Below, piece after piece: positions 7,305 to 14,321 of a stretch of DNA of 14,354 nucleotides (its first letter is position 1; every line of letters begins with the position of its first letter). The position numbers and the translations under genes are program-made. Where the stretch lies: NCBI GenBank assembly GCA_002427545.1, contig DIRM01000014.1:1-14354 (forward strand). The letters run 5' to 3'. The notes under the pieces were generated by a model, which was given only the letters and a program-made list of their open reading frames with translations, searched no databases and was not told the DNA's origin. Source of the DNA: Mageeibacillus sp. UBA5436. GTDB lineage: Bacteria > Bacillota > Clostridia > Saccharofermentanales > DTU023.

Positions 7305-7331
7305 AAAAAAAGCGCCTCCATTGCGGGGCGC
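7305..7331 (-). terminator. T-box attenuator terminator
   Basis: Read leftward, the arms GCGCC and GGCGC (outermost at 7327-7331 and 7312-7316, extendable with one bulged base) form a GC-rich hairpin followed by seven T (7311-7305). It lies 14 nt downstream of the T-box sequence. This is the conditional stop before ileS. Confidence 0.9.
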
Positions 7332-7619
7332 AAATTTACAAATTGCACGGTACCACCCGTTTTCATAAATTAAAAAGCCAGATATAGGCTTCATAATTTA
7401 CCTCAATGCCATTACGAAGGCCTGCTATTATGCAGCTCGGTTCATCTTAAAAATGTAGCTTTGTTCTTGTCAATTTCTTTTCAAGTGCAACATGTTCAGA
7501 ATCACTGCTCCGGGATGATATTCAATTGAACTGAAATATAGAACTCACACTAACTTCTATTCGCTTTAATTTCTTTACATTCAATCTACTGTTCCCATCA
7601 AAGCATTTCTATTAAATTC
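7305..7619 (-). promoter_or_regulatory. tRNA-Ile T-box riboswitch leader of ileS
   Basis: The minus strand carries the T-box signature CGGGTGGTACCGTG (7359-7346). Its bulge TGGT complements an ACCA tRNA 3' end, fitting the A discriminator of tRNA-Ile. Upstream, Stem I shows GATGGGAACAGTAGA on the 5' side (the AGTA loop-E element). On its 3' side is GAATATCATCCC (7523-7512), where GGGA and TCCC can pair below the specifier loop. This places the specifier ATC at 7519-7517, an isoleucine codon matching the gene downstream. The leader runs from the predicted start near 7619 to the terminator T-run at 7305. In this class of leader, uncharged tRNA-Ile stabilises the antiterminator and lets ileS be transcribed. 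The specifier choice rests on hand pairing. Confidence 0.94.
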
Positions 7620-7625
7620 TCTGCC

Positions 7626-7654
7626 ATTATATGTGTAATAAAAAAAGAATGCAA
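7626..7654 (-). promoter_or_regulatory. Promoter of the ileS T-box transcript
   Basis: On the minus strand, -35 TTGCAT (7654-7649), a 17-bp spacer and a perfect -10 TATAAT (7631-7626) predict a start near 7619, just before Stem I. The -35 lies inside the 3' arm of the terminator of the preceding gene. Confidence 0.8.
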
Positions 7655-7692
7655 TCGCTTCAGCAAAAAATGCTAAAACGACTGATTCTTTT
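7640..7692 (-). terminator. Strong intrinsic terminator of the acyl-CoA synthetase gene
   Basis: Arms at 7671-7692 and 7643-7665 pair over about 22 positions with a single bulge. The few non-Watson-Crick pairs are all G-U. The loop is five nucleotides. Read leftward, the stem ends in seven T (7646-7640). It lies 86 nt past the stop codon of the ligase gene and shares bases with the ileS -35 box. Confidence 0.82.
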
Positions 7693-7778
7693 CATTATAA
7701 TTTATGGATTTAATTAAAAGTCCATATTTTTAAAATAAATGCCCTTAATTTAAACAAAAAACTAAACTTGCATAAGAA

Positions 7779-9539
7779 TTACTTTCTATAATTTCTAACA
7801 ATTTTTTGAGAAGTATTTTTCTTAAACGGTTCATGTCTAATTGAAACATTTTTGATTCTCTTATATAAAGGTTGTTTGCTATTAAATTCACGCACTAATT
7901 CTTGCATCAAATCTAATACTTCTTCATCTGTATAATCATCATTGCCAAAATGTTCTTTCAAAGCTTCAGCATCTGGATAAATTTCGATGGCAATTTCCAT
8001 GTCGCCATTTCTACCAGCAGCGCTACTTACAATAGATTCTGCCACTTCCGGATTACGATTAATAAGTGCTTCTAATTCTTCAGGAAAAACATTTTCACCA
8101 TTTTTAGTGACAATAACATTTTTCTTACGACCTGTGATAATCAAAAAGCCTTCTTCATCTATGAAGCCATAATCGCCTGTATAAAACCAACCATCTTTTA
8201 ATGTTTCAGCAGTTAATTCTGGATCTCCATAATAACCGAGCATGACATTCTCACCTCTGGAACGAAATTCGCCGATTCCGTTTTCATCTGGATCGACAAC
8301 TTCTGCTTCTGTACCTGGTAAAGGTAAGCCAGCCGAACGATATGAATTATGAATATCACGATTTAAAGCTAATATAGGTCCACATTCTGTTAAGCCATAA
8401 CCTTGCAGAGCAAGAATGCCAAAATCGTCAAAATCTGCTAATACTTGTGGGTCAATGGCTGCACCACCTGCAATGATTAAACGCAAATGTCCACCAAGAG
8501 CTGCATGTATATCCTTAAACATTTTTTTTCTAAGATCAATGCCTATTTTTCTTAATGCTCTAGTCAATTTTAATGCAAATTCGACTTGTTCTCTCTTGCC
8601 TTGTTTATCAATATTTCTCCAAATACGCTTATGAAATGTTTCTAAAATTAAAGGAACACCAAGCAATAAGGTTGTTTCACTTTCTTTTAAATTAGCAGGT
8701 ATATGCCTTAAGCCTTCACATTCAGCAATCGTATTGCCTTTATAGACTTGACATAAAAAGTCACAAGTGCATTCATAAGTATGATGGATTGGCAAGATTG
8801 ATAAAACGGTATCATCACCGATATGAATCATCGAAACCATTGAAATTAAATTTGTTGAAATCGTATGATGTGAATGCATAACTGCTTTAGATCTTGAAGT
8901 CGTACCAGAAGTAAATAATAAAATACGCATCTCATCAACATCAATATCGCAATCTAAATAATCACGATAATTATTATCGAGTAATTTTTGACCTTCATTT
9001 ACCAAATAAGTAAAAGAATATTCTTTAGGTAAATCTGGTTCAGTGTCTCTAACGGTAAAAGGTTCAACTTCATTTTTATAATAATCCATTAAAATGAAGG
9101 ATTCCAAACTTTCTACACCTTTTGCAGCTTCTAAAACTTTTTCTCTCAAAGTATTGGAATAAATAATCGAATTACAATTCGCACGTTTAAGCATCAGATT
9201 AATTTCTTCTGGAGGTAATTCTTTATCAAGAGGTACGATTACCGCTAAACCTGTAACTACGGCCAAGTAACTTACATACCATTCATATCTCGTTTCAGCA
9301 AGAATAGCCACCTTTTTATCTTTACCTAAACCCATTTCTAATAATTTACTACCAAAAGCTTTTAAATCATCGCCATATTCTTTATAAGTTACTGGGACAT
9401 AGGGCTTTCCTTTTACAGGTTTCGTTAAAAAAGCTGTCTTATCAGCATACATTTCCACACTGCCCATGATCATATCGCGCAAATCAGTAATCTGTCTTGT
9501 ATCGTACAGAGGTTTTTTATACATATTTTTGACTTTCAC
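7779..9539 (-). CDS. AMP-forming long-chain acyl-CoA synthetase family ligase
   Basis: A 586-aa adenylate-forming enzyme of the long-chain fatty acid CoA ligase family. These activate a carboxylate with ATP to an acyl-AMP and transfer it to CoA or a carrier protein. The AMP-binding P-loop is TSGTTSRSK at 210-218, with SRS replacing the commoner GxP but still fitting the family pattern. GYGLTECGP is at 380-388, YTGD at 453-456, and the hinge ITGRKKNVIVTKNGENVFP at about 468-486. The catalytic C-terminal lysine is K579 in NTSQKI. No membrane segment is evident. The start is a GTG at 9539, chosen because AAAGGAG stands 7 nt upstream; the ATG five codons in has no such site. It has its own promoter and terminator, so it is monocistronic. 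Candidate substrates are exogenous fatty acids; chain length cannot be read from sequence. Confidence 0.92.
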   Translation of the reverse strand: MKVKNMYKKPLYDTRQITDLRDMIMGSVEMYADKTAFLTKPVKGKPYVPVTYKEYGDDLKAFGSKLLEMGLGKDKKVAILAETRYEWYVSYLAVVTGLAVIVPLDKELPPEEINLMLKRANCNSIIYSNTLREKVLEAAKGVESLESFILMDYYKNEVEPFTVRDTEPDLPKEYSFTYLVNEGQKLLDNNYRDYLDCDIDVDEMRILLFTSGTTSRSKAVMHSHHTISTNLISMVSMIHIGDDTVLSILPIHHTYECTCDFLCQVYKGNTIAECEGLRHIPANLKESETTLLLGVPLILETFHKRIWRNIDKQGKREQVEFALKLTRALRKIGIDLRKKMFKDIHAALGGHLRLIIAGGAAIDPQVLADFDDFGILALQGYGLTECGPILALNRDIHNSYRSAGLPLPGTEAEVVDPDENGIGEFRSRGENVMLGYYGDPELTAETLKDGWFYTGDYGFIDEEGFLIITGRKKNVIVTKNGENVFPEELEALINRNPEVAESIVSSAAGRNGDMEIAIEIYPDAEALKEHFGNDDYTDEEVLDLMQELVREFNSKQPLYKRIKNVSIRHEPFKKNTSQKIVRNYRK

Positions 9540-9546
9540 AAATAAT

Positions 9547-9553
9547 CTCCTTT
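9547..9553 (-). promoter_or_regulatory. Ribosome binding site supporting a GTG start
   Basis: AAAGGAG on the minus strand is 7 nt before the GTG at 9539 and 22 nt before the first in-frame ATG (9524). The spacing selects the GTG. Confidence 0.75.
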
Positions 9554-9573
9554 TAGTTAAAATTTTTTAACTA
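9554..9573 (-). promoter_or_regulatory. 20-bp palindrome between promoter and ribosome site, candidate operator
   Basis: TAGTTAAAA (9554-9562) and TTTTAACTA (9565-9573) are perfect 9-bp arms with a 2-nt centre. The palindrome covers the predicted transcription start of the acyl-CoA synthetase gene and abuts its ribosome site. That is a typical place for a dimeric repressor. I do not recognise the sequence as a FapR or FadR site. The A/T-rich composition raises the chance of coincidence. Confidence 0.42.
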
Positions 9574-9577
9574 TTTT

Positions 9578-9606
9578 AATATAGTAGGTAATGCAGCAAA
9601 ATGCAA
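9578..9606 (-). promoter_or_regulatory. Promoter of the acyl-CoA synthetase gene
   Basis: Minus strand -35 TTGCAT (9606-9601), 17-bp spacer, -10 TATATT (9583-9578). The -35 is identical to that of the ileS promoter. The predicted start near 9571 gives a leader of about 32 nt. Confidence 0.68.
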
Positions 9607-9717
9607 ATTTTCAGGAAAAATTTTATTTTATTTACAAATCAATCAATTTTAAAGATTTTTCAATATAAAAATGCTCTATTTTAGCAATCATTAACATACT
9701 ATAATCCTTTTATCTAC

Positions 9718-9746
9718 TAGTCATCTACCCAACCTTTCAGTACAAT
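9718..9746 (+). promoter_or_regulatory. Candidate dinB promoter placing the start at the ATG
   Basis: -35-like TAGTCA (9718-9723), 17-bp spacer, -10-like TACAAT (9741-9746, 5 of 6). Only 6 nt separate the -10 from the ATG at 9753, so transcription would begin at the initiation codon. Another TATAAT at 9700-9705 lacks a good -35 and could give a longer leader. No inverted GAAC...GTTC LexA-type box is seen. Confidence 0.45.
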
Positions 9747-9752
9747 AGTGAC

Positions 9753-10994
9753 ATGGGGAAAATAATTCTACATTGTGATTGTAATGGCTATTATGCTTCA
9801 GTCGAATGTCTCTTGGATTCCAGTTTAAAAAATATACCCATGGCGGTTGCAGGCAATCCAGAAAATAGACATGGTATTATTTTAGCCAAAAATGAATTGG
9901 CTAAAAAGGCTGGTGTCTTAACGGCCGAAACTATTGCTGAAGCTAAACGCAAATGTCCTAGTCTAAAAACCGTAAAACCTCATCATGATCTCTATCAAAA
10001 ATATTCTAAAAAAATCAATCAAATTTATTTAGAATATACAGAATTTGTTGAGCCTTTTAGTATTGATGAAAGTTTTTTAGATGTCAGTCAAACTTGGTTT
10101 AAATTTGCAGATTCACCCGGAAAATTAGCAGATTTAATTCGAAGTAGAATTAAATCTGAAATTGGGATTACTATCTCTGTCGGAGTTTCCTTTAATAAAA
10201 TTTTCGCCAAATTAGGTAGCGATTTAAAAAAACCTGATGCCACAACCATTATCACAAAAGAAGATATGAAATCTAAAGTTTGGTCTTTGCCCATTAATAA
10301 TATGCTTTATGTCGGTAAAGTGACTGAAAAGAAATTAAGAAACCTAAATATTAATACAATTGGTGATCTCGCCGCTTTAGAACCACATTTTTTAGAACAA
10401 CTTTTAGGCAAACAAGGTCTTACTTTAAGTAAATATGCCCGTGGTTTAGATGATTCTCAAGTTCCAAAATTTTCTGAATTGGAGGAAGCTAAATCGATTG
10501 GTAATGGCATCACTTTTCAAAAAGATTTAACGACTTGGTCAGAAATCGAATCTGGTTTAAAAGATTTAGCAGCTGAGGTCAGTCAAAGATTACAAGCTTC
10601 TGAAAAATCTGCAAATGTCATTCAAGTACAATTGAAGAGTTTTGATTTTCAAATGAGTTCTAAGCAAATGACTCTTTTTAATCCAATTGATAGCTTTACA
10701 GATATTTATCAAACATCACTTAAATTAATGCATGAATTATGGGATAAAAAAACACCAATTCGTCTTTTAGCCGTAACTGCTAATAATTTACAAGATCAAG
10801 CTTCTGCCTATAAACAAATTTCAATCTCTGAATGGCAAAATCCAGAACAAAAAGAATCCTGGCTAAAAAAAGAAAACAAACAAAAGAAATCTCAAGAAAT
10901 ACAAAAATTAATTAATCAAATCAATCAAAACATAGGACAAACTCATTTGCAATTAGGGATTGATCACTTTAAAGATTCAAAAAACAATAAATAA
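9753..10994 (+). CDS. dinB: DNA polymerase IV (Y-family, DinB)
   Basis: A 413-aa translesion DNA polymerase. The palm carries the N-terminal metal site HCDCNGYYASVE (Asp9) and the catalytic SIDESFLDV (Asp105, Glu106). GVSFNKIFAKLGSDLKKPD is at about 144-162. The thumb helix-hairpin-helix region follows (YVGKVTEKKLRNLNINTIGDLA), then the little-finger domain from about 245 to 345. QMTLF at 305-309 matches the QxxLF sliding-clamp-binding pattern, here within the little finger rather than at the C terminus, as in some Gram-positive Y-family enzymes. The last 50 residues are a Lys/Gln-rich tail. No Shine-Dalgarno precedes the ATG. The gene is divergent from the acyl-CoA synthetase (213-bp gap) and converges on hemZ with 13 bp between stop codons. 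Confidence 0.95.
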   Translation: MGKIILHCDCNGYYASVECLLDSSLKNIPMAVAGNPENRHGIILAKNELAKKAGVLTAETIAEAKRKCPSLKTVKPHHDLYQKYSKKINQIYLEYTEFVEPFSIDESFLDVSQTWFKFADSPGKLADLIRSRIKSEIGITISVGVSFNKIFAKLGSDLKKPDATTIITKEDMKSKVWSLPINNMLYVGKVTEKKLRNLNINTIGDLAALEPHFLEQLLGKQGLTLSKYARGLDDSQVPKFSELEEAKSIGNGITFQKDLTTWSEIESGLKDLAAEVSQRLQASEKSANVIQVQLKSFDFQMSSKQMTLFNPIDSFTDIYQTSLKLMHELWDKKTPIRLLAVTANNLQDQASAYKQISISEWQNPEQKESWLKKENKQKKSQEIQKLINQINQNIGQTHLQLGIDHFKDSKNNK

Positions 10995-11011
10995 TTTAGA
11001 CTTTCATTTAT
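10979..11011 (-). terminator. Weak hairpin in the dinB/hemZ convergent gap
   Basis: ATAAAT (10987-10992) and ATTTAT (11006-11011) form a short A/T stem overlapping both stop codons. Read leftward it is followed by six T (10984-10979), so it fits a terminator for hemZ. Rightward there is no good T-run. Confidence 0.4.
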
Positions 11012-12513
11012 ATATCTCTTTCAGACATAAATGCTATTTTCTTCTGAGAAATTTCAGAGATTCTTTGGCTAAAAGTTAATATGTCTTTAGGATTATATAG
11101 ACGTTCTACTAAATCACCTGAAATAATTTTAGTAGCTGAACCACTGCCTAAACCAATAACAGAAATACGATCACTCATCATTCCAACATTGTAAACACAG
11201 GCATGTCCTTTTTTAGCGAAACCTATATTTTCAAGACCCGCTCGAACATTTTTTTGACGGTAAAGATAATATGGTTGATAATTATTTTCTTTTAATATAT
11301 TTACAGATTGAGAAAAAGCTTCAGATAATTCTTGATTTGGAAAACGTAAGGCCATATATTTTTGATTATATTTTTGTTCAATAAAAGCAGAACGCTTTAA
11401 AGCCATGGTATGCACAGTAATACTTTCAGGTTTTAATTCTAAAACTTTATCTAAAGAAAAAAGAAAATCTTCTTTATTTTCTTTGGGCAATCCTAAAATT
11501 AAATCCATATTAATAGCATCAAAATTTAATTTTCTAGCCTTTGCCATTGCCTCATAAACATCAGCCACACTATGATCTCTGCCGATTAACTTTAAAGTTC
11601 TATCATGCATAGTTTGCGGATTAATACAAATCCTGACCTCCCCTAAAGTCTTTATCGACTCTAATTTGCTCTGACTGATAGAATCTGGTCTACCTGCTTC
11701 TACAGTTAACTCCGCATTTTTGATAAGTGGTACTTCATTTTTTATGGTTGTCATTAATTTTAAAAAGCTCTCATCACTCAAAGCAGTTGGTGTACCCCCA
11801 CCTACATAAAGCGCTTGAAATTTTTTATTTTTCTTTGCCATATAATCAGAAATTTGTTTTAATTCTTCAATTAAAGCATCCGTATAGAGATCCATAAATC
11901 CAGCTTGAGCTGTTGCATCTCTAGTAATAAAGCTACAATATGCGCATCGAGTACGGCAAAAAGGTATCCCAATATAGAGCATCGGCAAATTTGGATCCGT
12001 TTTTTGTAAAGTTTTTTCTTCGGAAATTGCCGTTTCTAAAGCTATTTTTGCTTTTTCTTTGGAAACAAACCAATAATCCGTTAAATTTTTTTCAGCTTTT
12101 ATTAAATCATGATCGTTTTCTAAATAAGAACGCAAAGCAATTTGAGTGGGTCGAATTCCAGTTAAAGATCCCCAAGGATAAGTCATATTTAAAAGTGAAC
12201 TCAAAATAAAATACATCTGTCTTTTTATTTCACGACGTAAAGCATTCGGAAAAATTCGAGATGAAATATATAGATCTCTTTCTTTAACAAAAGTCTTAAC
12301 TTCGATTTCAGTTTGATCCTTTTGATCACGAATTTGTGTTTTGCTTACTGCGACACTTGCTTCAGAAACAATAATACAATCTTCATTTAGGTCAGAATTA
12401 TCTTCAATGCGAATACCATTATTTTCTTCATCTATTTGAATTTCTTGAAAATAAAGTCGCAAAATATCTGCAATAGATTGATATTCTTGATGTCTATAAC
12501 AAATAATTTTCAT
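11008..12513 (-). CDS. hemZ: HemZ-type radical SAM protein (coproporphyrinogen dehydrogenase family)
   Basis: The 501-aa product matches the length of Bacillus subtilis HemZ, an oxygen-independent coproporphyrinogen III dehydrogenase-like protein. The radical SAM cluster motif is C186-x3-C190-x2-C193 within IGIPFCRTRCAYCSF, followed by YVGGGTPTALSD (the GGGTP SAM-binding motif). The HemZ-specific N-terminal domain has WGSLTGIRPTQIALR at about 114-128. The C-terminal domain includes PYYLYRQKNVRAGLENIGFA, which resembles HemN-type substrate domains. The start is the ATG at 12513, with GGGAGG 8 nt upstream; an in-frame ATG at 12537 would add 8 residues and lacks a site. The ATG shares bases with the TGA of the upstream DUF1624 gene (ATGA). 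Its natural substrate in an organism of unknown heme status is uncertain, since several HemN relatives do not make protoporphyrin. Confidence 0.91.
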   Translation of the reverse strand: MKIICYRHQEYQSIADILRLYFQEIQIDEENNGIRIEDNSDLNEDCIIVSEASVAVSKTQIRDQKDQTEIEVKTFVKERDLYISSRIFPNALRREIKRQMYFILSSLLNMTYPWGSLTGIRPTQIALRSYLENDHDLIKAEKNLTDYWFVSKEKAKIALETAISEEKTLQKTDPNLPMLYIGIPFCRTRCAYCSFITRDATAQAGFMDLYTDALIEELKQISDYMAKKNKKFQALYVGGGTPTALSDESFLKLMTTIKNEVPLIKNAELTVEAGRPDSISQSKLESIKTLGEVRICINPQTMHDRTLKLIGRDHSVADVYEAMAKARKLNFDAINMDLILGLPKENKEDFLFSLDKVLELKPESITVHTMALKRSAFIEQKYNQKYMALRFPNQELSEAFSQSVNILKENNYQPYYLYRQKNVRAGLENIGFAKKGHACVYNVGMMSDRISVIGLGSGSATKIISGDLVERLYNPKDILTFSQRISEISQKKIAFMSERDI

Positions 12514-13295
12514 AAGCAAAACCTCCCATATAGCCAAATTAATAAAAGTAAAATCGGCTGATGAATAGCATAAACCAATAAAGAGTTTTTACCTAAAAAT
12601 CGAAGTGGTTTCCATATTGGATTTTTAAAACTCTCTTTATTTACTAAGCCCTCTGGATAAAGTATTTTTCCTAAAACGCTACCTATAAAAAAGAAACCAC
12701 CATATGGAATGATGGGCAAATAATCACCCATATCTGGTACTTGTGGATTTTTATAACCTATCCCTAATGGCAATAACCAGGGTGAAGCTTGTTCTGCTAA
12801 ATTATATTTTTCGAAAATAAATGGCAGAATAAAAAGAAATAACATAGCTAATGTCAAAAAAGCTATGATTTGAAGCCTTATATCTTTTATCATTTTTTCG
12901 ATCAATATTGTAATCGCTATACAAACAGATAAACTATGAGTAATTTGCCAGAAAAAATAAATTTCAATTTGAAAAATCATTGAGATTAAAGAGCTAATTA
13001 TCGTGATCGAAGCTGCTAATAAAATCATATTTTTTATGCGTTTAAGATGATTATGAGAAAAAGATTGGCTGATTCCAGACATCATAAAAAGACCTATTAA
13101 AAGAAGTGGATGAATTATATTTTGGAAAACAAAACTTTCAAAGAATATGAAGGCATCATAGTTAAAAATATAACGAACATCATACATGAAATGATACCAA
13201 ATCATTAAGACAATACATATACCTCTGATAATATCAACACCATTGGCTCTAAGTTTTGTTGATTTTATAATGGTTGAGTTATTTTCGGCACACAA
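12510..13295 (-). CDS. DUF1624 / heparan-alpha-glucosaminide N-acetyltransferase-like membrane protein
   Basis: A 261-aa integral membrane protein. It opens with a short polar segment and then NGVDIIRGICIVLMIWYHFMYD, the family signature in which Asp/Arg and His lie in the first helix. About six or seven hydrophobic helices follow, with a periplasm-type loop containing MGDYLPIIPYGGFFFIGSVLGK near 188-210. RFLGKNSLLVYAIHQPILLLLIWL closes the protein, the conserved C-terminal element of DUF1624 and related acyltransferases. Members transfer acyl groups across the membrane to sugars, but the bacterial substrates are mostly unknown. The start is a TTG at 13295 with GAGGA 9 nt upstream; no in-frame ATG is available before the first helix. 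It overlaps hemZ by four bases, so the two are translationally coupled. Confidence 0.86.
   Translation of the reverse strand: MCAENNSTIIKSTKLRANGVDIIRGICIVLMIWYHFMYDVRYIFNYDAFIFFESFVFQNIIHPLLLIGLFMMSGISQSFSHNHLKRIKNMILLAASITIISSLISMIFQIEIYFFWQITHSLSVCIAITILIEKMIKDIRLQIIAFLTLAMLFLFILPFIFEKYNLAEQASPWLLPLGIGYKNPQVPDMGDYLPIIPYGGFFFIGSVLGKILYPEGLVNKESFKNPIWKPLRFLGKNSLLVYAIHQPILLLLIWLYGRFCL
12522..12527 (-). promoter_or_regulatory. Ribosome binding site fixing the hemZ start
   Basis: GGGAGG on the minus strand, inside the end of the DUF1624 gene and 8 nt before the ATG at 12513. It favours this start over the in-frame ATG at 12537. Confidence 0.75.
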
Positions 13296-13316
13296 AAATG
13301 ATTTTCCTCAGATCAT

Positions 13317-13361
13317 AAAAAGATCGACTAATCTAATCATTGAAATAAACTAGTCGATCTT
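13317..13361 (-). terminator. Intrinsic terminator of the LDH-type gene
   Basis: Perfect 11-bp arms AAGATCGACTA (13320-13330) and TAGTCGATCTT (13351-13361), 20-nt loop, and a run of five T on the minus strand (13321-13317). It starts 9 nt past the stop codon. A second inverted repeat, AATCTAA/TTAGATT (13330-13336 and 13360-13366), overlaps it and would compete. Confidence 0.85.
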
Positions 13362-13370
13362 AGATTATAA

Positions 13371-14321
13371 TTAAATATGTTTTGTAGCATCTATAACAGC
13401 TTTAATGCTTTCTGCCGATTTATGCAATAATGCCATCTCGTTCTCAGGTAAATCGATCTCTAGTATTTTTTCAACACCGTCTCTACCAAGAATAGAAGGA
13501 ACATTAACGACAACATCGTTCAAACCATATTCACCATTTAAAACACTACCAACGGTACGAATCGTATTCTCATCATGTAAAATACTTTCACAAAGCGCAT
13601 TAGTAGCAATACCGATACCATAAAAGGTTGCGCCTTTATTTTTAATAACTTCTGCACCAGCTGTTCTAGTTTTATAAGCGATCTCTGCTTTTTTTTCATC
13701 TGATAATTCAACACCAGTGACTTTACAATATTCATCAACCGTTAAACCAGATATTCGACTATAACTCCATGATGGAAATTGTGTTTCACCATGTTCCCCT
13801 AAAATATAGGCATGAACATTTTTAAAATCAATGTCAAATTTTCTACCAAGTAAAGTACGGAAACGAATACCATCTAAAACAGTACCAGAACCAACAACGC
13901 GACCATTTGGTAAACCAGTCCATTGACTAAAGTGATACGTAATGACATCAACTGGATTTGAAACAACTAAGATAATACCGCCATCATAATATTTCATTAA
14001 TTCATCTGAAATTGCTTTTGCGATACCTACATTTTTCGAAGCTAAATCTAATCTTGTTTCACCAGGTTTACGGCCAGCACCAGCTGTAACAACAATGACA
14101 TCCGCACCTTTAACGTCTTGATAACTACCTGCTCTAATTTCCATATGATTTAAGAATGGTAAACCATGAATAATATCCATGACTTCACCTTCGGCTTTAT
14201 TTTTTGCAACATCAATCAAAACTAGCTCTTTGCATGTATTTTGAATAGACATAACATAAGCTAAATTGGCACCAACATTGCCTGCACCAATAATACAAAC
14301 TTTCGTTCCTTTTTTACCCAT
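13371..14321 (-). CDS. ldh: L-lactate/malate dehydrogenase family, LDH framework with Arg at the specificity position
   Basis: A complete 316-aa NAD-dependent 2-hydroxyacid dehydrogenase. The NAD fold has IGAGNVGANLA at 11-21 and Asp37 at the end of the second strand. Catalytic residues are visible: Asp150 and Arg153 in LDGIR, His177 in ILGEHGE, and Arg90 in GETRLDL. The sequence aligns best with L-lactate dehydrogenases (KPGETRLDLASKN, KGATFYG with Thr232). However, the residue equivalent to LDH Gln102 is Arg84 (GAGRKPGE). Arg there is the hallmark of malate dehydrogenase, so the enzyme may prefer oxaloacetate or accept both. As LDH it would regenerate NAD by reducing pyruvate; as MDH it would feed malate/fumarate metabolism. 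AGGGAGG lies just before the ATG. A strong terminator follows. The promoter is mostly beyond the window edge. Confidence 0.92.
   Translation of the reverse strand: MGKKGTKVCIIGAGNVGANLAYVMSIQNTCKELVLIDVAKNKAEGEVMDIIHGLPFLNHMEIRAGSYQDVKGADVIVVTAGAGRKPGETRLDLASKNVGIAKAISDELMKYYDGGIILVVSNPVDVITYHFSQWTGLPNGRVVGSGTVLDGIRFRTLLGRKFDIDFKNVHAYILGEHGETQFPSWSYSRISGLTVDEYCKVTGVELSDEKKAEIAYKTRTAGAEVIKNKGATFYGIGIATNALCESILHDENTIRTVGSVLNGEYGLNDVVVNVPSILGRDGVEKILEIDLPENEMALLHKSAESIKAVIDATKHI

Noticed and set aside
7152..7373. Rightward open frame across the ileS start and T-box
   Set aside because: It runs antisense through the T-box and terminator, whose RNA features explain this DNA.
7703..7726. Inverted repeat TATGGA/TCCATA as a rightward terminator
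   Set aside because: The T-rich tail is on the plus strand, where no gene ends nearby. The stem is only 6 bp, and the hairpin at 7643-7692 is a far better terminator for the leftward ligase gene.
13405..13738. Open frames on both strands within the LDH-type gene (13405-13623 and 13538-13738)
   Set aside because: They are other-frame shadows of a well-conserved dehydrogenase with all catalytic residues.
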